64,000 bases of DNA, taken from the NCBI RefSeq assembly GCF_018413525.1, contig NZ_JAHCDD010000002.1:62001-126000 (forward strand), written 5' to 3'. The stretch comes from Acidovorax sp. CCYZU-2555 (GTDB lineage Bacteria > Pseudomonadota > Gammaproteobacteria > Burkholderiales > Burkholderiaceae_C). Of this stretch, positions 44,541 to 53,721 are shown piece by piece. Under the pieces are notes generated by a model. It was not told the DNA's origin. It worked only from the letters and a program-made list of their open reading frames with translations, and did not search any database. The translations under genes were made by a program, and so were the position numbers. How positions within the stretch are numbered: the stretch's first letter is position 1; each line of letters begins with the position of its first letter.

Positions 44541-45083
44541 ATGCATTCAACAACAAGCGGTAAGCGCGATCATGGCTTTACCCTGATAGAGCTTTTGGTG
44601 GTGGTGTCAATGCTGTCGATCCTCACGGCCATGGCGCTGCCCAGCTTCAAACTCCTGATCGATCGCTGGCGCGTGCAGCAGACGGTCGACAATCTTCGCT
44701 CCACCATGTTCTATGCGCGCTCCGAGGCCATTCGCCGTGGCGGCGATGTCTATGTCGAAAAACTGCCCAAGACCACGCCGGGCTGCACGCTCGCCATAGA
44801 TGCCACGGATTGGGATTGCGGCTGGGTGGTGTTCATTGACGCCAATAAAGATCAGAAGTGGGATGCGGGCGAAGAGATCCAGCGCTTTTCCGCGTCGTCC
44901 AGCTTGACGGTGACCCGTTCCGCCGCTTCCGCTACGATCGCCATCGACCGCTGGGGCATGATCGACGGCGGCGATGTGGGCTTCAAGATCGCGCCTTATC
45001 CGTCGTCCGGCACCTCGCCGCTGACCAAGGATGTATGCATCGAGGCCAGCGGACGCATTGCCTCCCGCACCTGTTCCACATGA
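44541..45083 (+). CDS. fimT: type IV minor pilin, FimT/GspH family
   Basis: The 180-residue pseudopilin has a 12-residue basic leader cleaved after Gly before FTLIELLVVVSMLSILTAMA, with Glu5 present. The globular part has the GspH-type segment DNLRSTMFYARSEAIRRG and DWDCGWVVFID. FimT is a minor pilin, implicated in some species in DNA uptake. An in-frame ATG at 44505 would give a longer leader. It begins the fimT-pilVWXY1E module and overlaps pilV by four bases. Confidence 0.88.
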   Translation: MHSTTSGKRDHGFTLIELLVVVSMLSILTAMALPSFKLLIDRWRVQQTVDNLRSTMFYARSEAIRRGGDVYVEKLPKTTPGCTLAIDATDWDCGWVVFIDANKDQKWDAGEEIQRFSASSSLTVTRSAASATIAIDRWGMIDGGDVGFKIAPYPSSGTSPLTKDVCIEASGRIASRTCST

Positions 45084-45697
45084 TGGCCCGCAAGCGCCGC
45101 GGCATGCGCCGCCAGCGAGGCATCTCGCTGATCGAGTCCTTGATCGCCATGGTGGTCATGGCCCTGGGCATTCTGGGCATCGTGGGCGTGCAGATGCGCA
45201 CGCTCACCGATACGCAGTCCGGCGTGCGCCGCGCCCAGGCAATCCGGCTGATCGACGATCTGGGCGAACGCCTGCAGAACAACCCGGATGCCCTCAACAA
45301 TCTGACAACCTACACGACCAGCCCGGGCGCAAGCACCGACTGTGCGGCCGGGGCCTGCACGCCCGCCCAGCTGGCGGCTTTCGATATCCGCCAATGGCGC
45401 CTCAATGTGACCGCGGCACTGCCCGGAGGCAGCGCCACGGTGTTTGTTCCCCAGGGCGGAGCGCGGCAATTGGGCGTGATGATCGGCTGGAGCGAAAACC
45501 GCTTCAATGCCGGCGGAACCACGGGGACAACGGCGCAGACGACGGCGCTCAACGCGCCGCTCAAGGTCAGCGGCACGAATGCGGCCGGTGAACTGAACTG
45601 TCCCGACGGCCAGAGCTGCCATATCCAGTACCTGCAGCCGACCCAGCGCTGCGCGCCCTGGACCATTGGCGGTACCAGCCTTTACTGCGCCAACTGA
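45080..45697 (+). CDS. pilV: type IV pilus minor pilin PilV
   Basis: PilV is part of the complex that primes pilus assembly. The 205-residue product has a basic leader (RKRRGMRRQRG) and prepilin cut before ISLIESLIAMVVMALGILG, with Glu5. The family segment LGIVGVQMRTLTDTQSGVRR follows. It starts in an ATGA overlap with fimT. Confidence 0.9.
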   Translation: MMARKRRGMRRQRGISLIESLIAMVVMALGILGIVGVQMRTLTDTQSGVRRAQAIRLIDDLGERLQNNPDALNNLTTYTTSPGASTDCAAGACTPAQLAAFDIRQWRLNVTAALPGGSATVFVPQGGARQLGVMIGWSENRFNAGGTTGTTAQTTALNAPLKVSGTNAAGELNCPDGQSCHIQYLQPTQRCAPWTIGGTSLYCAN

Positions 45698-45704
45698 AAT
45701 CACC

Positions 45705-46577
45705 ATGTCCACTTCGCGTCATACGCGCCCCTCAGCGGCGCTGCGTTCGCCCGTACACAGCCGCGGCGTCTCATTGGTCGAGCTGCTGGTCGGCATTGCC
45801 CTGGGCCTGGTCGTGGTGGCGGTGGCGATGGCTTCGCTCATGACCTCGCGCGGCATCACCGGCACCGTCACCGAATCCACGGCAATGCAGCAGCAGGCCT
45901 CCTATGCGTTTCGCGTCATAGGCCAGCAACTGCGCCAGGCCGGCAGCCTGGAGCTCAGCCTCACCCCTTCCATCGTGCCCGGCGCAGACCCCAACTCGGT
46001 GATGACGCCGGTCGCGTTCGATCCGCCCGATCCCGCAGGCACGCGGGCGCAGTTCGATCGCGGCGTCAGCACCATCGCGGGTACGGGCACGACCACACCG
46101 ACGTTCACCGTCGGCTATCAGAACTACGTGGAATCGGTGACGGCCGCGGATGATCCGGTCACCGCCTCGCTGCTGCGCGACTGCATAGGCAAGAACGAGG
46201 TGACGTCGGGCGTTCCCGATGCCGCCGTGCTGGTCAGCACGTTTGCGCGCGATGCAAACTCCAATGCACTTGTTTGCGCGGGTACGGGCAGTGAAACGCG
46301 CCGGGCCATCATTTCCAATGTGACGGACATGCGCGTGCGCTATGTCGTGCAAAGCCCTCTGACCACGAACCTGCAGTACTTCGCCAACCCGGCCAGTGTG
46401 GGCAACTGGCGCAATGTGTATGCGCTTGAGGTCTGCCTCGAACTCAGCGGCACCGAAACGGTGTCCACGCCGGGCGCGCAGTACACCAATTGCAGCGGCA
46501 CCAAGACTTCCTACGGGGACCGCCTGCGCATGGTGTTCCGCAACGTCTACCAGATTCGCAGCCAGGGTCAGCTCTAG
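45705..46577 (+). CDS. pilW: type IV pilus minor pilin PilW
   Basis: The 290-residue pseudopilin has a leader of about 25 residues cleaved after Gly before VSLVELLVGIALGLVVVAV, with Glu5. The globular region includes QQASYAFRVIGQQLRQAGSL, typical of PilW. The gene starts seven bases after pilV. A shorter leader would need a non-ATG start. Confidence 0.88.
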   Translation: MSTSRHTRPSAALRSPVHSRGVSLVELLVGIALGLVVVAVAMASLMTSRGITGTVTESTAMQQQASYAFRVIGQQLRQAGSLELSLTPSIVPGADPNSVMTPVAFDPPDPAGTRAQFDRGVSTIAGTGTTTPTFTVGYQNYVESVTAADDPVTASLLRDCIGKNEVTSGVPDAAVLVSTFARDANSNALVCAGTGSETRRAIISNVTDMRVRYVVQSPLTTNLQYFANPASVGNWRNVYALEVCLELSGTETVSTPGAQYTNCSGTKTSYGDRLRMVFRNVYQIRSQGQL

Positions 46578-46596
46578 CCGCCAGCCCCACACACCC

Positions 46597-47349
46597 ATGC
46601 CACGCTCGCTTTCCTCCTTCTCCTTGCGCCGCAGCCGCCGCTCCCAGCGCGGCGTGGCGCTGTATGTCGTGATCGTGTTCGTCATGCTGTCGATGCTGCT
46701 GGCCTCGTGGGCTGCGCGTGGCAGCCTGTTCAACGAGATCGTGGTCGGCAACGATGCCGACTATCGCCGCGCATTCGAGGCCGCGCAGGCCATGCTGCAA
46801 GACGCGGAATTCGATATCCGCGGCGTCCAGCCCAGCGGCGAAGCCTGCCTGCCTGTCCCGACAAAGACCGATGTATGCCGCACCGCTGCCACCGCGGTGT
46901 ATTTCGATATCGAAACCAAGGATCTCGAGAGCAATCTGGCCGTCGTCAAGACCAACAGCCCGACCACCGGTTGCTACAAGGGAATCTGCGAAAAGCGCAT
47001 AGGCGCGCAGGATTTCTGGAACAACAAGACGCTGCTCACGGCAATGATGGCCCAGAACGTCGGTGCACGCTATGGACAGTTCACCGGTGCGGACGCAGCC
47101 GGCACGGCGAATCCGTTGCTATCGGTGCAAACGGCCGGCAGCGGCGCCTGGTACTGGGTTGAAATCCTGCCCTATATCGACCCGAATGTTTCGTTGCTGT
47201 CGAGCGTGCCTGCGGGCTCCAATGTCGACCGTTTTTCGCCGTCGCGCAAGAGATTGATGGTCTACCGCATCACGGCGATCGCACGCGGCAACAAGCCGAG
47301 CACCGAAGTCGTGTTGCAGTCTGTGCTGTCCGTCCAGGCCTTCGAGTAA
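46597..47349 (+). CDS. pilX: type IV pilus minor pilin PilX
   Basis: The 250-residue protein has a basic leader (SLRRSRRSQRG) and a hydrophobic helix VALYVVIVFVMLSMLLASWA. Position 5 after the cut is Val rather than Glu, which is usual for PilX and fits a pilin at the tip of the priming complex. The segment NEIVVGNDADYRRAFEAAQA is PilX-like. It lies between pilW and pilY1. Confidence 0.87.
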   Translation: MPRSLSSFSLRRSRRSQRGVALYVVIVFVMLSMLLASWAARGSLFNEIVVGNDADYRRAFEAAQAMLQDAEFDIRGVQPSGEACLPVPTKTDVCRTAATAVYFDIETKDLESNLAVVKTNSPTTGCYKGICEKRIGAQDFWNNKTLLTAMMAQNVGARYGQFTGADAAGTANPLLSVQTAGSGAWYWVEILPYIDPNVSLLSSVPAGSNVDRFSPSRKRLMVYRITAIARGNKPSTEVVLQSVLSVQAFE

Positions 47350-47413
47350 CGGCGGCCCCCTTGTTTTTCCTTTATCTGCCAGCAGCCGTGCCCAGTGCAC
47401 TGGAAGTCTGATC

Positions 47414-50400
47414 ATGCGAGCCCCTTCCCATCTGCCCCGTGTCACTCTTGCTCTTCTGATTGCCGCGATCGGCGCTCCGGCCTCGGCCGCACAGATGAAC
47501 TTCGTGCAATATCCGGCCGGAACAGCCTACAAGGCGCCGATTCCGAATGTGATCCTGTCGGTGGATACTTCCGGGAGTATGGCCTTTTGCGATGTCAGTG
47601 GAACATGCACCACGTCAAAGCAGCGCCTTACCTATGTGAAGCAAGGCTTGCAAGCCACGCTGATCGACAGCACCAAGTATGACGAGCAGTTCCGGCTGTC
47701 CTGGCAGTCGTTTGCTTGCGACAGCATTCCATCGAGCCGAGGGAATTGCAGCAGTGACAATTCCATCGCCAAGTTTTCCGGCGCGCACAAGACCAATTTC
47801 AAGTCCTGGGTGTCGAATCTGACCGCAACGGGATCCACCCCATCTCATAACCTGGTGTATAGCGCGGGCGAATACCTCAAGACCACGGGCAAAGACAGCC
47901 CTTGGAATGCCGTTCCGGGCACGGCGGACAGCGCTCCGCTTGCCTGCCGGCGTGCCTACCATATCTTCCTGACAGATGGCGGCTGGAACTTTTCCTATGG
48001 CAGCATTACAAGTGCGTTCAAGAACGCAATGAAATTGCCAAATGCCAGTGCCACCATTCCGGTGCAGAACATCGATTCAAGAGCGGCCACGTTTCCCGAT
48101 GGAAAGAGTTATTCGGACTCCAGCGCGCAGACAAGAATCTACCGCGACGATCATAAGAATCAAACCCGCATCACAACATCGAATAGGGTCAATACCTATT
48201 ACGCCTATCCCACGCTCGCGGAGCTGGCGTTCAATTACTGGTCGACGGATCTGCAGCCTGGCATCAACAACGAATTGAAAGCCAAGATTCGCAAGACCGG
48301 GCAGGAGACATTCACCTCCGGGTCCAGATCGGTCATGTTCGATGAGTACTGGAACCCCAGAAACGATCCCGCCAGCTGGCAGCATCTGGTGCAATACACA
48401 ATTGGCTACGGCGCTTCGGCCGGCACGCTGAAAAAGAACAATCCGACGTCTCCGCAGTTCACTGGCGGAGTGTTTGGTATGTATGACATCGGCTTTGCTT
48501 CGCTCGCGACGGGTGCGACCACTTGGGATAATGTGGCCTCCGAAGATGCGGACGGCGATTATGACGACTACCGCCCACAGGAAATGTGGCACATGGCGGT
48601 CAATAGTCGCGGCAAGTTCTACCCGGTCGCTGGCGGTGATCTGTCCGGGGTGTTTGCCGATATCTTTGATGACATCATTGTCGACACAACGGCACCCGTG
48701 AGCGGCACCACGTCGGAGTCGCGCTCGGTCAGCCGGGTCGGAACGCAGTCTTACCAGACCAATTACATCGCCGCCGATGACGCAAATTCGCTCGACAACC
48801 GCTGGTATGGATATGTCACTTCCAGCGCCATCGCCACCGATGGCACGACCAAGCCGAATCTGGACTGGGGCGTGGTCGACACCCGCAGCGTCACCAGCGC
48901 CGATAAGCTCGATGCGCGCACCGACATCGCGCAACGCCTGATCGTTTCCTACGATATACAGAAGACCGCCAACAAGGGAATTTCGTTCAAGTGGGCCAAT
49001 CTGAGCACGGCGGCCACCAACCCGACGCCCACGGCGGCGTCGGTGAAAATGTGGCTGCAAAAAGGCACGATAGGCAGCACCACCACCTTCAATGGCGACG
49101 GCCGCGGCGAAGACCGGCTCAATTTCATTCGCGGGGATCGCACCAAGGAGCAGAAAACCGGCAACACCGGCGCGACTTTCCGCAACCGCAAGAGCCGCCA
49201 GGGCGATATCGTCAATTCGGCGATCTGGTACACGGGCACGCCGACCAATGGTCATGCGGCCACCAGCTATCGTACTTTCGCTGCCGACCATCGCGCGCGC
49301 CTGCCCATGTTGTACGTCGGTGGCAACGATGGCATGCTGCATGGCTTCTCGGCCGAAGACGGCAGCGAGAAGCTGGCCTACATTCCCCATGGCGTGTTGC
49401 AGAATCTGGCCAAGCTGACGGACCGTGTCGACCCGGTGTATACCCACCAGTACTACGTTGACGGCTCGCCGTTTACCGGCGATGTGGATATCGGCACGAC
49501 CAGTCCGCAGTGGCGCACGTATCTCGCGGGAACGCTGGGTGCGGGTGGGCGCGGCTATTTCGTGCTCGATGTCACCAAGCCCGGGTCCGCCAAGGAAAAA
49601 TCGGGGGTCAGCAACGAGTTCACCGAAGCCAATGCGGCCAATCTGGTCGTGCTCGACAAGACCGCGGCCGCGGTCGGCGATGCCTTGCCGTCGGGCGGCA
49701 AGCCCGTGGACCCCAATGCGCACGCGGATATCGGCCACATCATGGGCACGCCGGTGGTGTCCGAAAGCAACCAGCAGCGCGCCTTGCAGATCACGCGCAC
49801 CAACAACAATCGCTGGGCGCTGATTTTGGGTAACGGCTACAACAGCCTCAACGAGCGTCCTGTGCTGCTGATCCAGTATCTGGACGGAACCAAGGAACTC
49901 AAGACCATTCCCGCGGTCGCCACCACGTCGGCCGAGGCCGTGGCCAATGGCTTGTCGACGCCCCAGTTTCTCGATGTCAACAGCGACGGCGCGCCTGATT
50001 ATGTCTATGCAGGCGATCTGCGCGGCAACCTGTGGAAGTTCGATATTTCGAGTGCCGATGCAACACGTTGGGGCGTGGCATTCGATGGCAATCCGCTGTT
50101 TACGGCCAACTATTCGGCCTCCGCGGGCAACTCGAGCCGCCAGCCGATCACGGTTCCGCCCGTGGTGCGTCCCAACCGCATAGTGGGCGGTCTGATGGTC
50201 GCGTTCGGTACCGGCCAAAGCCTGACAGAGGAAGACCGCGCCGACCGTGCCGTGCAGACGATCTACTCGGTTCTCGACAACACGCGTTACGCGATCGTGG
50301 CGACGGGTACGGACAAAGGCAAGGTCACGATAGACGCCAGCAATCCTGTGCCTGCCACTGTCTCGGGGCGTTCGTCGCTGGTCTCCCTGGGAGTGAGTGC

Positions 50401-50938
50401 ATCCAGCCTGACCCCGGGAACGGACGAAGCTTCTAGCCGTTCGTTCTGGCAATTCACCGGCGCGGTGGCCGGGACCGAAAGGGCCAGCACCGAAGTGAAC
50501 TACAAGTGTGAAGCGACGGCCACGAACTGCACCGTCAAGAAGGGCTGGTACATGGATCTGCCCGTCACCGGCGAGCGCGTGACGACCAACCTGGATTACT
50601 ACGATGGCAGCGGCCTGTTGGAGATCATCAGCGAAGTGCCGGCTTCGGGCAGCGCGACCGCCGCGGGCGAGGAAATCTGCGCGCCCACGCCGCAATCCGC
50701 CAAGCCGTTTCGCACGCTGATCAACATCGCCACGGGCAGAGCGCCTTCGGTTGGGGTGATGTACATGGGCAAGGACATGGGCTACGGCCTGCACTTTAGC
50801 CGCATGACGGCCTCTAGCAAGGAACTGCGCGTCTCCACCAAGGGCGAGCAGATTCGTATCGGCAACGACGGCAAGAGGGACAGGCTTGCGCGCCTGCCCG
50901 AAGTGCTGATCCGCCCCAACTGGCGCCAACTCAAATAA
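47414..50938 (+). CDS. pilY1: type IV pilus tip adhesin/assembly protein PilY1
   Basis: PilY1 works with the minor pilins at the pilus tip in assembly, adhesion and surface sensing. The 1174-residue protein has a signal peptide (residues 1-26), a VWA-like N-terminal part with the MIDAS start DTSGSM at residues 51-56, and a C-terminal beta-propeller region. The propeller has a calcium loop DVNSDGAPD at 854-862, the site type that governs pilus retraction in Pseudomonas aeruginosa. Its stop overlaps the pilE start by one base (TAATG). Confidence 0.94.
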   Translation: MRAPSHLPRVTLALLIAAIGAPASAAQMNFVQYPAGTAYKAPIPNVILSVDTSGSMAFCDVSGTCTTSKQRLTYVKQGLQATLIDSTKYDEQFRLSWQSFACDSIPSSRGNCSSDNSIAKFSGAHKTNFKSWVSNLTATGSTPSHNLVYSAGEYLKTTGKDSPWNAVPGTADSAPLACRRAYHIFLTDGGWNFSYGSITSAFKNAMKLPNASATIPVQNIDSRAATFPDGKSYSDSSAQTRIYRDDHKNQTRITTSNRVNTYYAYPTLAELAFNYWSTDLQPGINNELKAKIRKTGQETFTSGSRSVMFDEYWNPRNDPASWQHLVQYTIGYGASAGTLKKNNPTSPQFTGGVFGMYDIGFASLATGATTWDNVASEDADGDYDDYRPQEMWHMAVNSRGKFYPVAGGDLSGVFADIFDDIIVDTTAPVSGTTSESRSVSRVGTQSYQTNYIAADDANSLDNRWYGYVTSSAIATDGTTKPNLDWGVVDTRSVTSADKLDARTDIAQRLIVSYDIQKTANKGISFKWANLSTAATNPTPTAASVKMWLQKGTIGSTTTFNGDGRGEDRLNFIRGDRTKEQKTGNTGATFRNRKSRQGDIVNSAIWYTGTPTNGHAATSYRTFAADHRARLPMLYVGGNDGMLHGFSAEDGSEKLAYIPHGVLQNLAKLTDRVDPVYTHQYYVDGSPFTGDVDIGTTSPQWRTYLAGTLGAGGRGYFVLDVTKPGSAKEKSGVSNEFTEANAANLVVLDKTAAAVGDALPSGGKPVDPNAHADIGHIMGTPVVSESNQQRALQITRTNNNRWALILGNGYNSLNERPVLLIQYLDGTKELKTIPAVATTSAEAVANGLSTPQFLDVNSDGAPDYVYAGDLRGNLWKFDISSADATRWGVAFDGNPLFTANYSASAGNSSRQPITVPPVVRPNRIVGGLMVAFGTGQSLTEEDRADRAVQTIYSVLDNTRYAIVATGTDKGKVTIDASNPVPATVSGRSSLVSLGVSASSLTPGTDEASSRSFWQFTGAVAGTERASTEVNYKCEATATNCTVKKGWYMDLPVTGERVTTNLDYYDGSGLLEIISEVPASGSATAAGEEICAPTPQSAKPFRTLINIATGRAPSVGVMYMGKDMGYGLHFSRMTASSKELRVSTKGEQIRIGNDGKRDRLARLPEVLIRPNWRQLK

Positions 50939-51402
50939 TGAAGATTCCCGCAATGCAAGCCGTTTCCCGCAGCCGATACAAGAACCCGCAGCAGGGCTTC
51001 ACGTTGATCGAAATGTTGATTGCCGTGGCCCTGGTCGGCATCCTCGCTGCCGTGGCCATTCCCAGCTACAGCGAATATGTGCGCCGCGGCCACCGCGCCG
51101 AGGCGCGCGCAGGCCTGCTGCAGGCGGCCCAGTGGATGGAGCGCGCATCGACGGCGACCGGCGCCTATCCAACGATCAATGCGTTCAACGCCACCACGCT
51201 GACCACGGTGCCTTCGAGCAGATATACCATTGCCATCGATGCGGGCCGCACGGATTCCACCTACTCCTTGACCGCGACGCCGCAAAATGCCCAGACGGGT
51301 GACCGATGCGGTGCGTTCACGCTGCGCCAGGACGGCCTGCGCGGCGCGAACGGCAAGAAAGCCAATGAAGCCGGCTATGAAAGCAACTGCTGGTCCCAAT
51401 GA
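50938..51402 (+). CDS. pilE: type IV minor pilin PilE
   Basis: The 154-residue pilin has a leader ending in NPQQG and the N-terminal helix FTLIEMLIAVALVGILAAVA with Glu5, followed by IPSYSEYVRRGHRAEARAGL. Two cysteines near the C-terminus (DRCGAFTLRQ and SNCWSQ) make the usual disulfide loop. It ends the minor-pilin operon. An ATG at 50953 is an alternative start. Confidence 0.88.
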   Translation: MKIPAMQAVSRSRYKNPQQGFTLIEMLIAVALVGILAAVAIPSYSEYVRRGHRAEARAGLLQAAQWMERASTATGAYPTINAFNATTLTTVPSSRYTIAIDAGRTDSTYSLTATPQNAQTGDRCGAFTLRQDGLRGANGKKANEAGYESNCWSQ

Positions 51403-51442
51403 CGGTGTTTGAATCCGGCCCAGGCCATCTCAGGAGGTATGT

Positions 51443-53506
51443 ATGGATCAACCTGCAAACCGGGAGGCGGATGCCCCTCCCCGGATGACCTTCTCGGCCC
51501 CGGTGGTCGTGCCCTCGCTGCTCGTGCTGGGCGCACTGCTGGTGCTGTGCGGCGTTTTTCCGCAACTGGCCGACCGCGTTTTTTCCGGCGCCCAGGCCTG
51601 GGTGATCAGACACTTCGACTGGTTCTACACCATCGTCGTGTCGATGTTCCCGGTGTTTCTGGTGCTGCTGGCGTTCAGCCGCTACGGCGATATCCGCCTC
51701 GGGCCCGACGACGCCAAGCCGGAGTTCAATTTCATTTCGTGGAGCGCCATGCTGTTTGCCGCAGGCATGGGCATAGGGCTGATGTACTTCGGCGTGGGCG
51801 AGCCGCTGCAGCATTACCTGAACCCGCCTACGCAAGTCGCGGGCACGCCCGCGGCGGCGCGCGAAGCGCTGACTTCGACTTTCTTTCACTGGGGCATACA
51901 CGCCTGGTCTGTCTATGGCGTGATGGGCCTGGTGCTCGCGTACTTCGGTTTTCGCTACAACCTGCCGCTGACCATGCGCTCGGGCCTGTACCCGCTGCTG
52001 CAGCAGCGCATCAACGGGCCCATAGGCCATGGCGTCGATGCGTTCGCGCTCGTGGGCACGATTGCCGGCCTGGCGACGACGCTGGGCTATGGCGCGCTGC
52101 AGCTGGCCGCGGGCCTGCACATCGTGACCGGCTGGGACACCGGCACCACGGCGTTTCGCGTCGGCCTGATAGTGGTGGTCGTGGGCCTGGCCGGGCTGTC
52201 GGCCGCCTCGGGCCTCGACAAGGGCGTGCGCCGGCTGTCGGAAATCAATCTGATGCTGACTTTCATCCTGTTGGGCTTTGTGCTGATCTTCGGGCCCACG
52301 GTCTACCTGTTCCAGGCGTTCAGCGAGAACATCGGCAACTACCTGTCCAACCTCGTGAGCCTGTCGCTGCGCACGTTCGCCTACGAGCCCGCGCAGGACC
52401 CGGCCTGGTTCGGCGGCTGGACGATTCTCTACTGGGCCTGGTGGATTTCCTGGTCGCCTTTCGTGGGCATGTTCATCGCGCGCATTTCGCGCGGCCGCAC
52501 GGTGCGTGAGTTCATCGTCGGGGTGCTGCTGATTCCCACGGCGTTCAACCTGCTGTGGATGACGGCCTTCGGCAACGGCGCGATCTGGATCGACACCCAT
52601 GTGGCCCAGGGCGCGCTGGCGCAGACCGCGGGCAATGTCGATGCGCTGCTGTTCCGTTTCTTCGAGTACCTGCCGCTGGCCAAGACCGTGTCGTGGCTGG
52701 CGATCGTGCTGATCGCGCTGTTCTTCGTGACGTCGGCCGACTCGGGCGCCTATGTGGTCGATGCGATTGCGTCGCGCGGCCATCCGCGCTCGCCGGTGTG
52801 GCAGCGGCTGTTCTGGGCGGGCGTGCTGGGCGTCACCGCGATCGCGCTGCTGCTCGCCGGCGGCCTCAAGGCGCTGCAGGCGCTGACGCTGATCGCGGCC
52901 TTGCCCGTGGCGGCGATCATGGCGGTGCTGTGCGTGGGCCTGTGGCGCGGCATGAAAGCCGACCTGCGCAATGCCTCACAGGACTGGGCGCCAGCGACGA
53001 GTTTCTGGAACGGCGAGCACTGGCGCAAGCGCCTGGAGCTGATCGTGCGCCAGCCGACTTCCGTCGATGTGCAGCGCTTTCTGCAAAAAACCGTGCTGCC
53101 CGCGATGCGCGAAGTGGCCGCGGAAATGGAGCGCCAGGGTGTGCATGCGGTCGTGCACGACAACAGCGCGGCCACGCAGGGCGACGATGCGGGCGCGGTG
53201 CGCCTGGTCATTCCTATCGCCGAGCTGCGTGACTTTGTCTATGGCGTGCGCCCGGTCAAGCGCAAGCTGCCCGGTTTCATCCTGACCGAAGTCACCGATG
53301 AAGACGCCAATGTGCGCCGCCATGTGGTCGAGCCCATGACCTTCTTTGCCGATGGGCGCGAAGGTTACGACATCCAGTATTTGCGCCGGGAAGAACTGAT
53401 TGCCGATATCTTGCGCAACTACGAGCGCTACCTGTCGCTGAGCGCCGACCAGCGCAATCTGCTGCTCAACCGCGCGCCAGGGCATGCGAGCGAAGGTGCG
53501 GCCTGA
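51443..53506 (+). CDS. BCCT-family transporter (BetT-like choline/betaine uptake)
   Basis: The 687-residue membrane protein has twelve predicted helices and the BCCT motifs FNFISWSAMLFAAGMGIGLM, YFGVGEPLQHY and the tryptophan-rich WTILYWAWWISWSPFVGMFI, followed by ARISRGRTVREF. A cytoplasmic C-terminal extension of roughly 150 residues resembles that of BetT, used in osmotic regulation. A Gly-rich GMGIGLMY in helix 3 is that of proton-coupled and sodium-coupled members alike, so the coupling ion is not called. A GGAGG ribosome site precedes the start. Confidence 0.92.
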   Translation: MDQPANREADAPPRMTFSAPVVVPSLLVLGALLVLCGVFPQLADRVFSGAQAWVIRHFDWFYTIVVSMFPVFLVLLAFSRYGDIRLGPDDAKPEFNFISWSAMLFAAGMGIGLMYFGVGEPLQHYLNPPTQVAGTPAAAREALTSTFFHWGIHAWSVYGVMGLVLAYFGFRYNLPLTMRSGLYPLLQQRINGPIGHGVDAFALVGTIAGLATTLGYGALQLAAGLHIVTGWDTGTTAFRVGLIVVVVGLAGLSAASGLDKGVRRLSEINLMLTFILLGFVLIFGPTVYLFQAFSENIGNYLSNLVSLSLRTFAYEPAQDPAWFGGWTILYWAWWISWSPFVGMFIARISRGRTVREFIVGVLLIPTAFNLLWMTAFGNGAIWIDTHVAQGALAQTAGNVDALLFRFFEYLPLAKTVSWLAIVLIALFFVTSADSGAYVVDAIASRGHPRSPVWQRLFWAGVLGVTAIALLLAGGLKALQALTLIAALPVAAIMAVLCVGLWRGMKADLRNASQDWAPATSFWNGEHWRKRLELIVRQPTSVDVQRFLQKTVLPAMREVAAEMERQGVHAVVHDNSAATQGDDAGAVRLVIPIAELRDFVYGVRPVKRKLPGFILTEVTDEDANVRRHVVEPMTFFADGREGYDIQYLRREELIADILRNYERYLSLSADQRNLLLNRAPGHASEGAA

Positions 53507-53520
53507 GCGGCTTGCCGGTT

Positions 53521-53712
53521 TCAGGCGTTGGCGGCCTTCTTGGGGGCGGCGCGGCTCTTGCTCGGAGTCGCAGGGTTGAGACATACGTATCTCAAGGGCC
53601 ACAGACTCACAATCAGCAGACCTTCCGGCGGCGCTGCCTTGCGTCGTCTGGAGACTTTGGGCATGGGCTGCGGCTTGCTCGGGGTCACGGGGGTGGAGTG
53701 CGTCCATTGCAT
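53521..53712 (-). CDS. possible small basic protein at the end of the CsgG/DUF799 operon
   Basis: A 63-residue reading frame starts nine bases after the DUF799 stop, with GAGGTG five bases before its ATG, an unusually good ribosome site. The product is rich in Pro, Lys and Arg at both ends (KVSRRRKAAPPEG, then PSKSRAAPKKAANA) around a short hydrophobic stretch LLIVSLWPLRYVCL. I do not recognise it. It may be a translated small protein coupled to the lipoprotein operon, or an accidental frame. Confidence 0.45.
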   Translation of the reverse strand: MQWTHSTPVTPSKPQPMPKVSRRRKAAPPEGLLIVSLWPLRYVCLNPATPSKSRAAPKKAANA

Positions 53713-53721
53713 GGTCACACC

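Noticed and set aside
49975-50005. A possible frameshift in the PilY1 propeller
   Set aside because: The frame stays open from 47414 to 50938 with the calcium loop intact.
48077-50953. 958-codon open frame antisense to pilY1
   Set aside because: GC-rich codon usage opens antisense frames; the composition is low-information and PilY1 on the other strand has clear domains.
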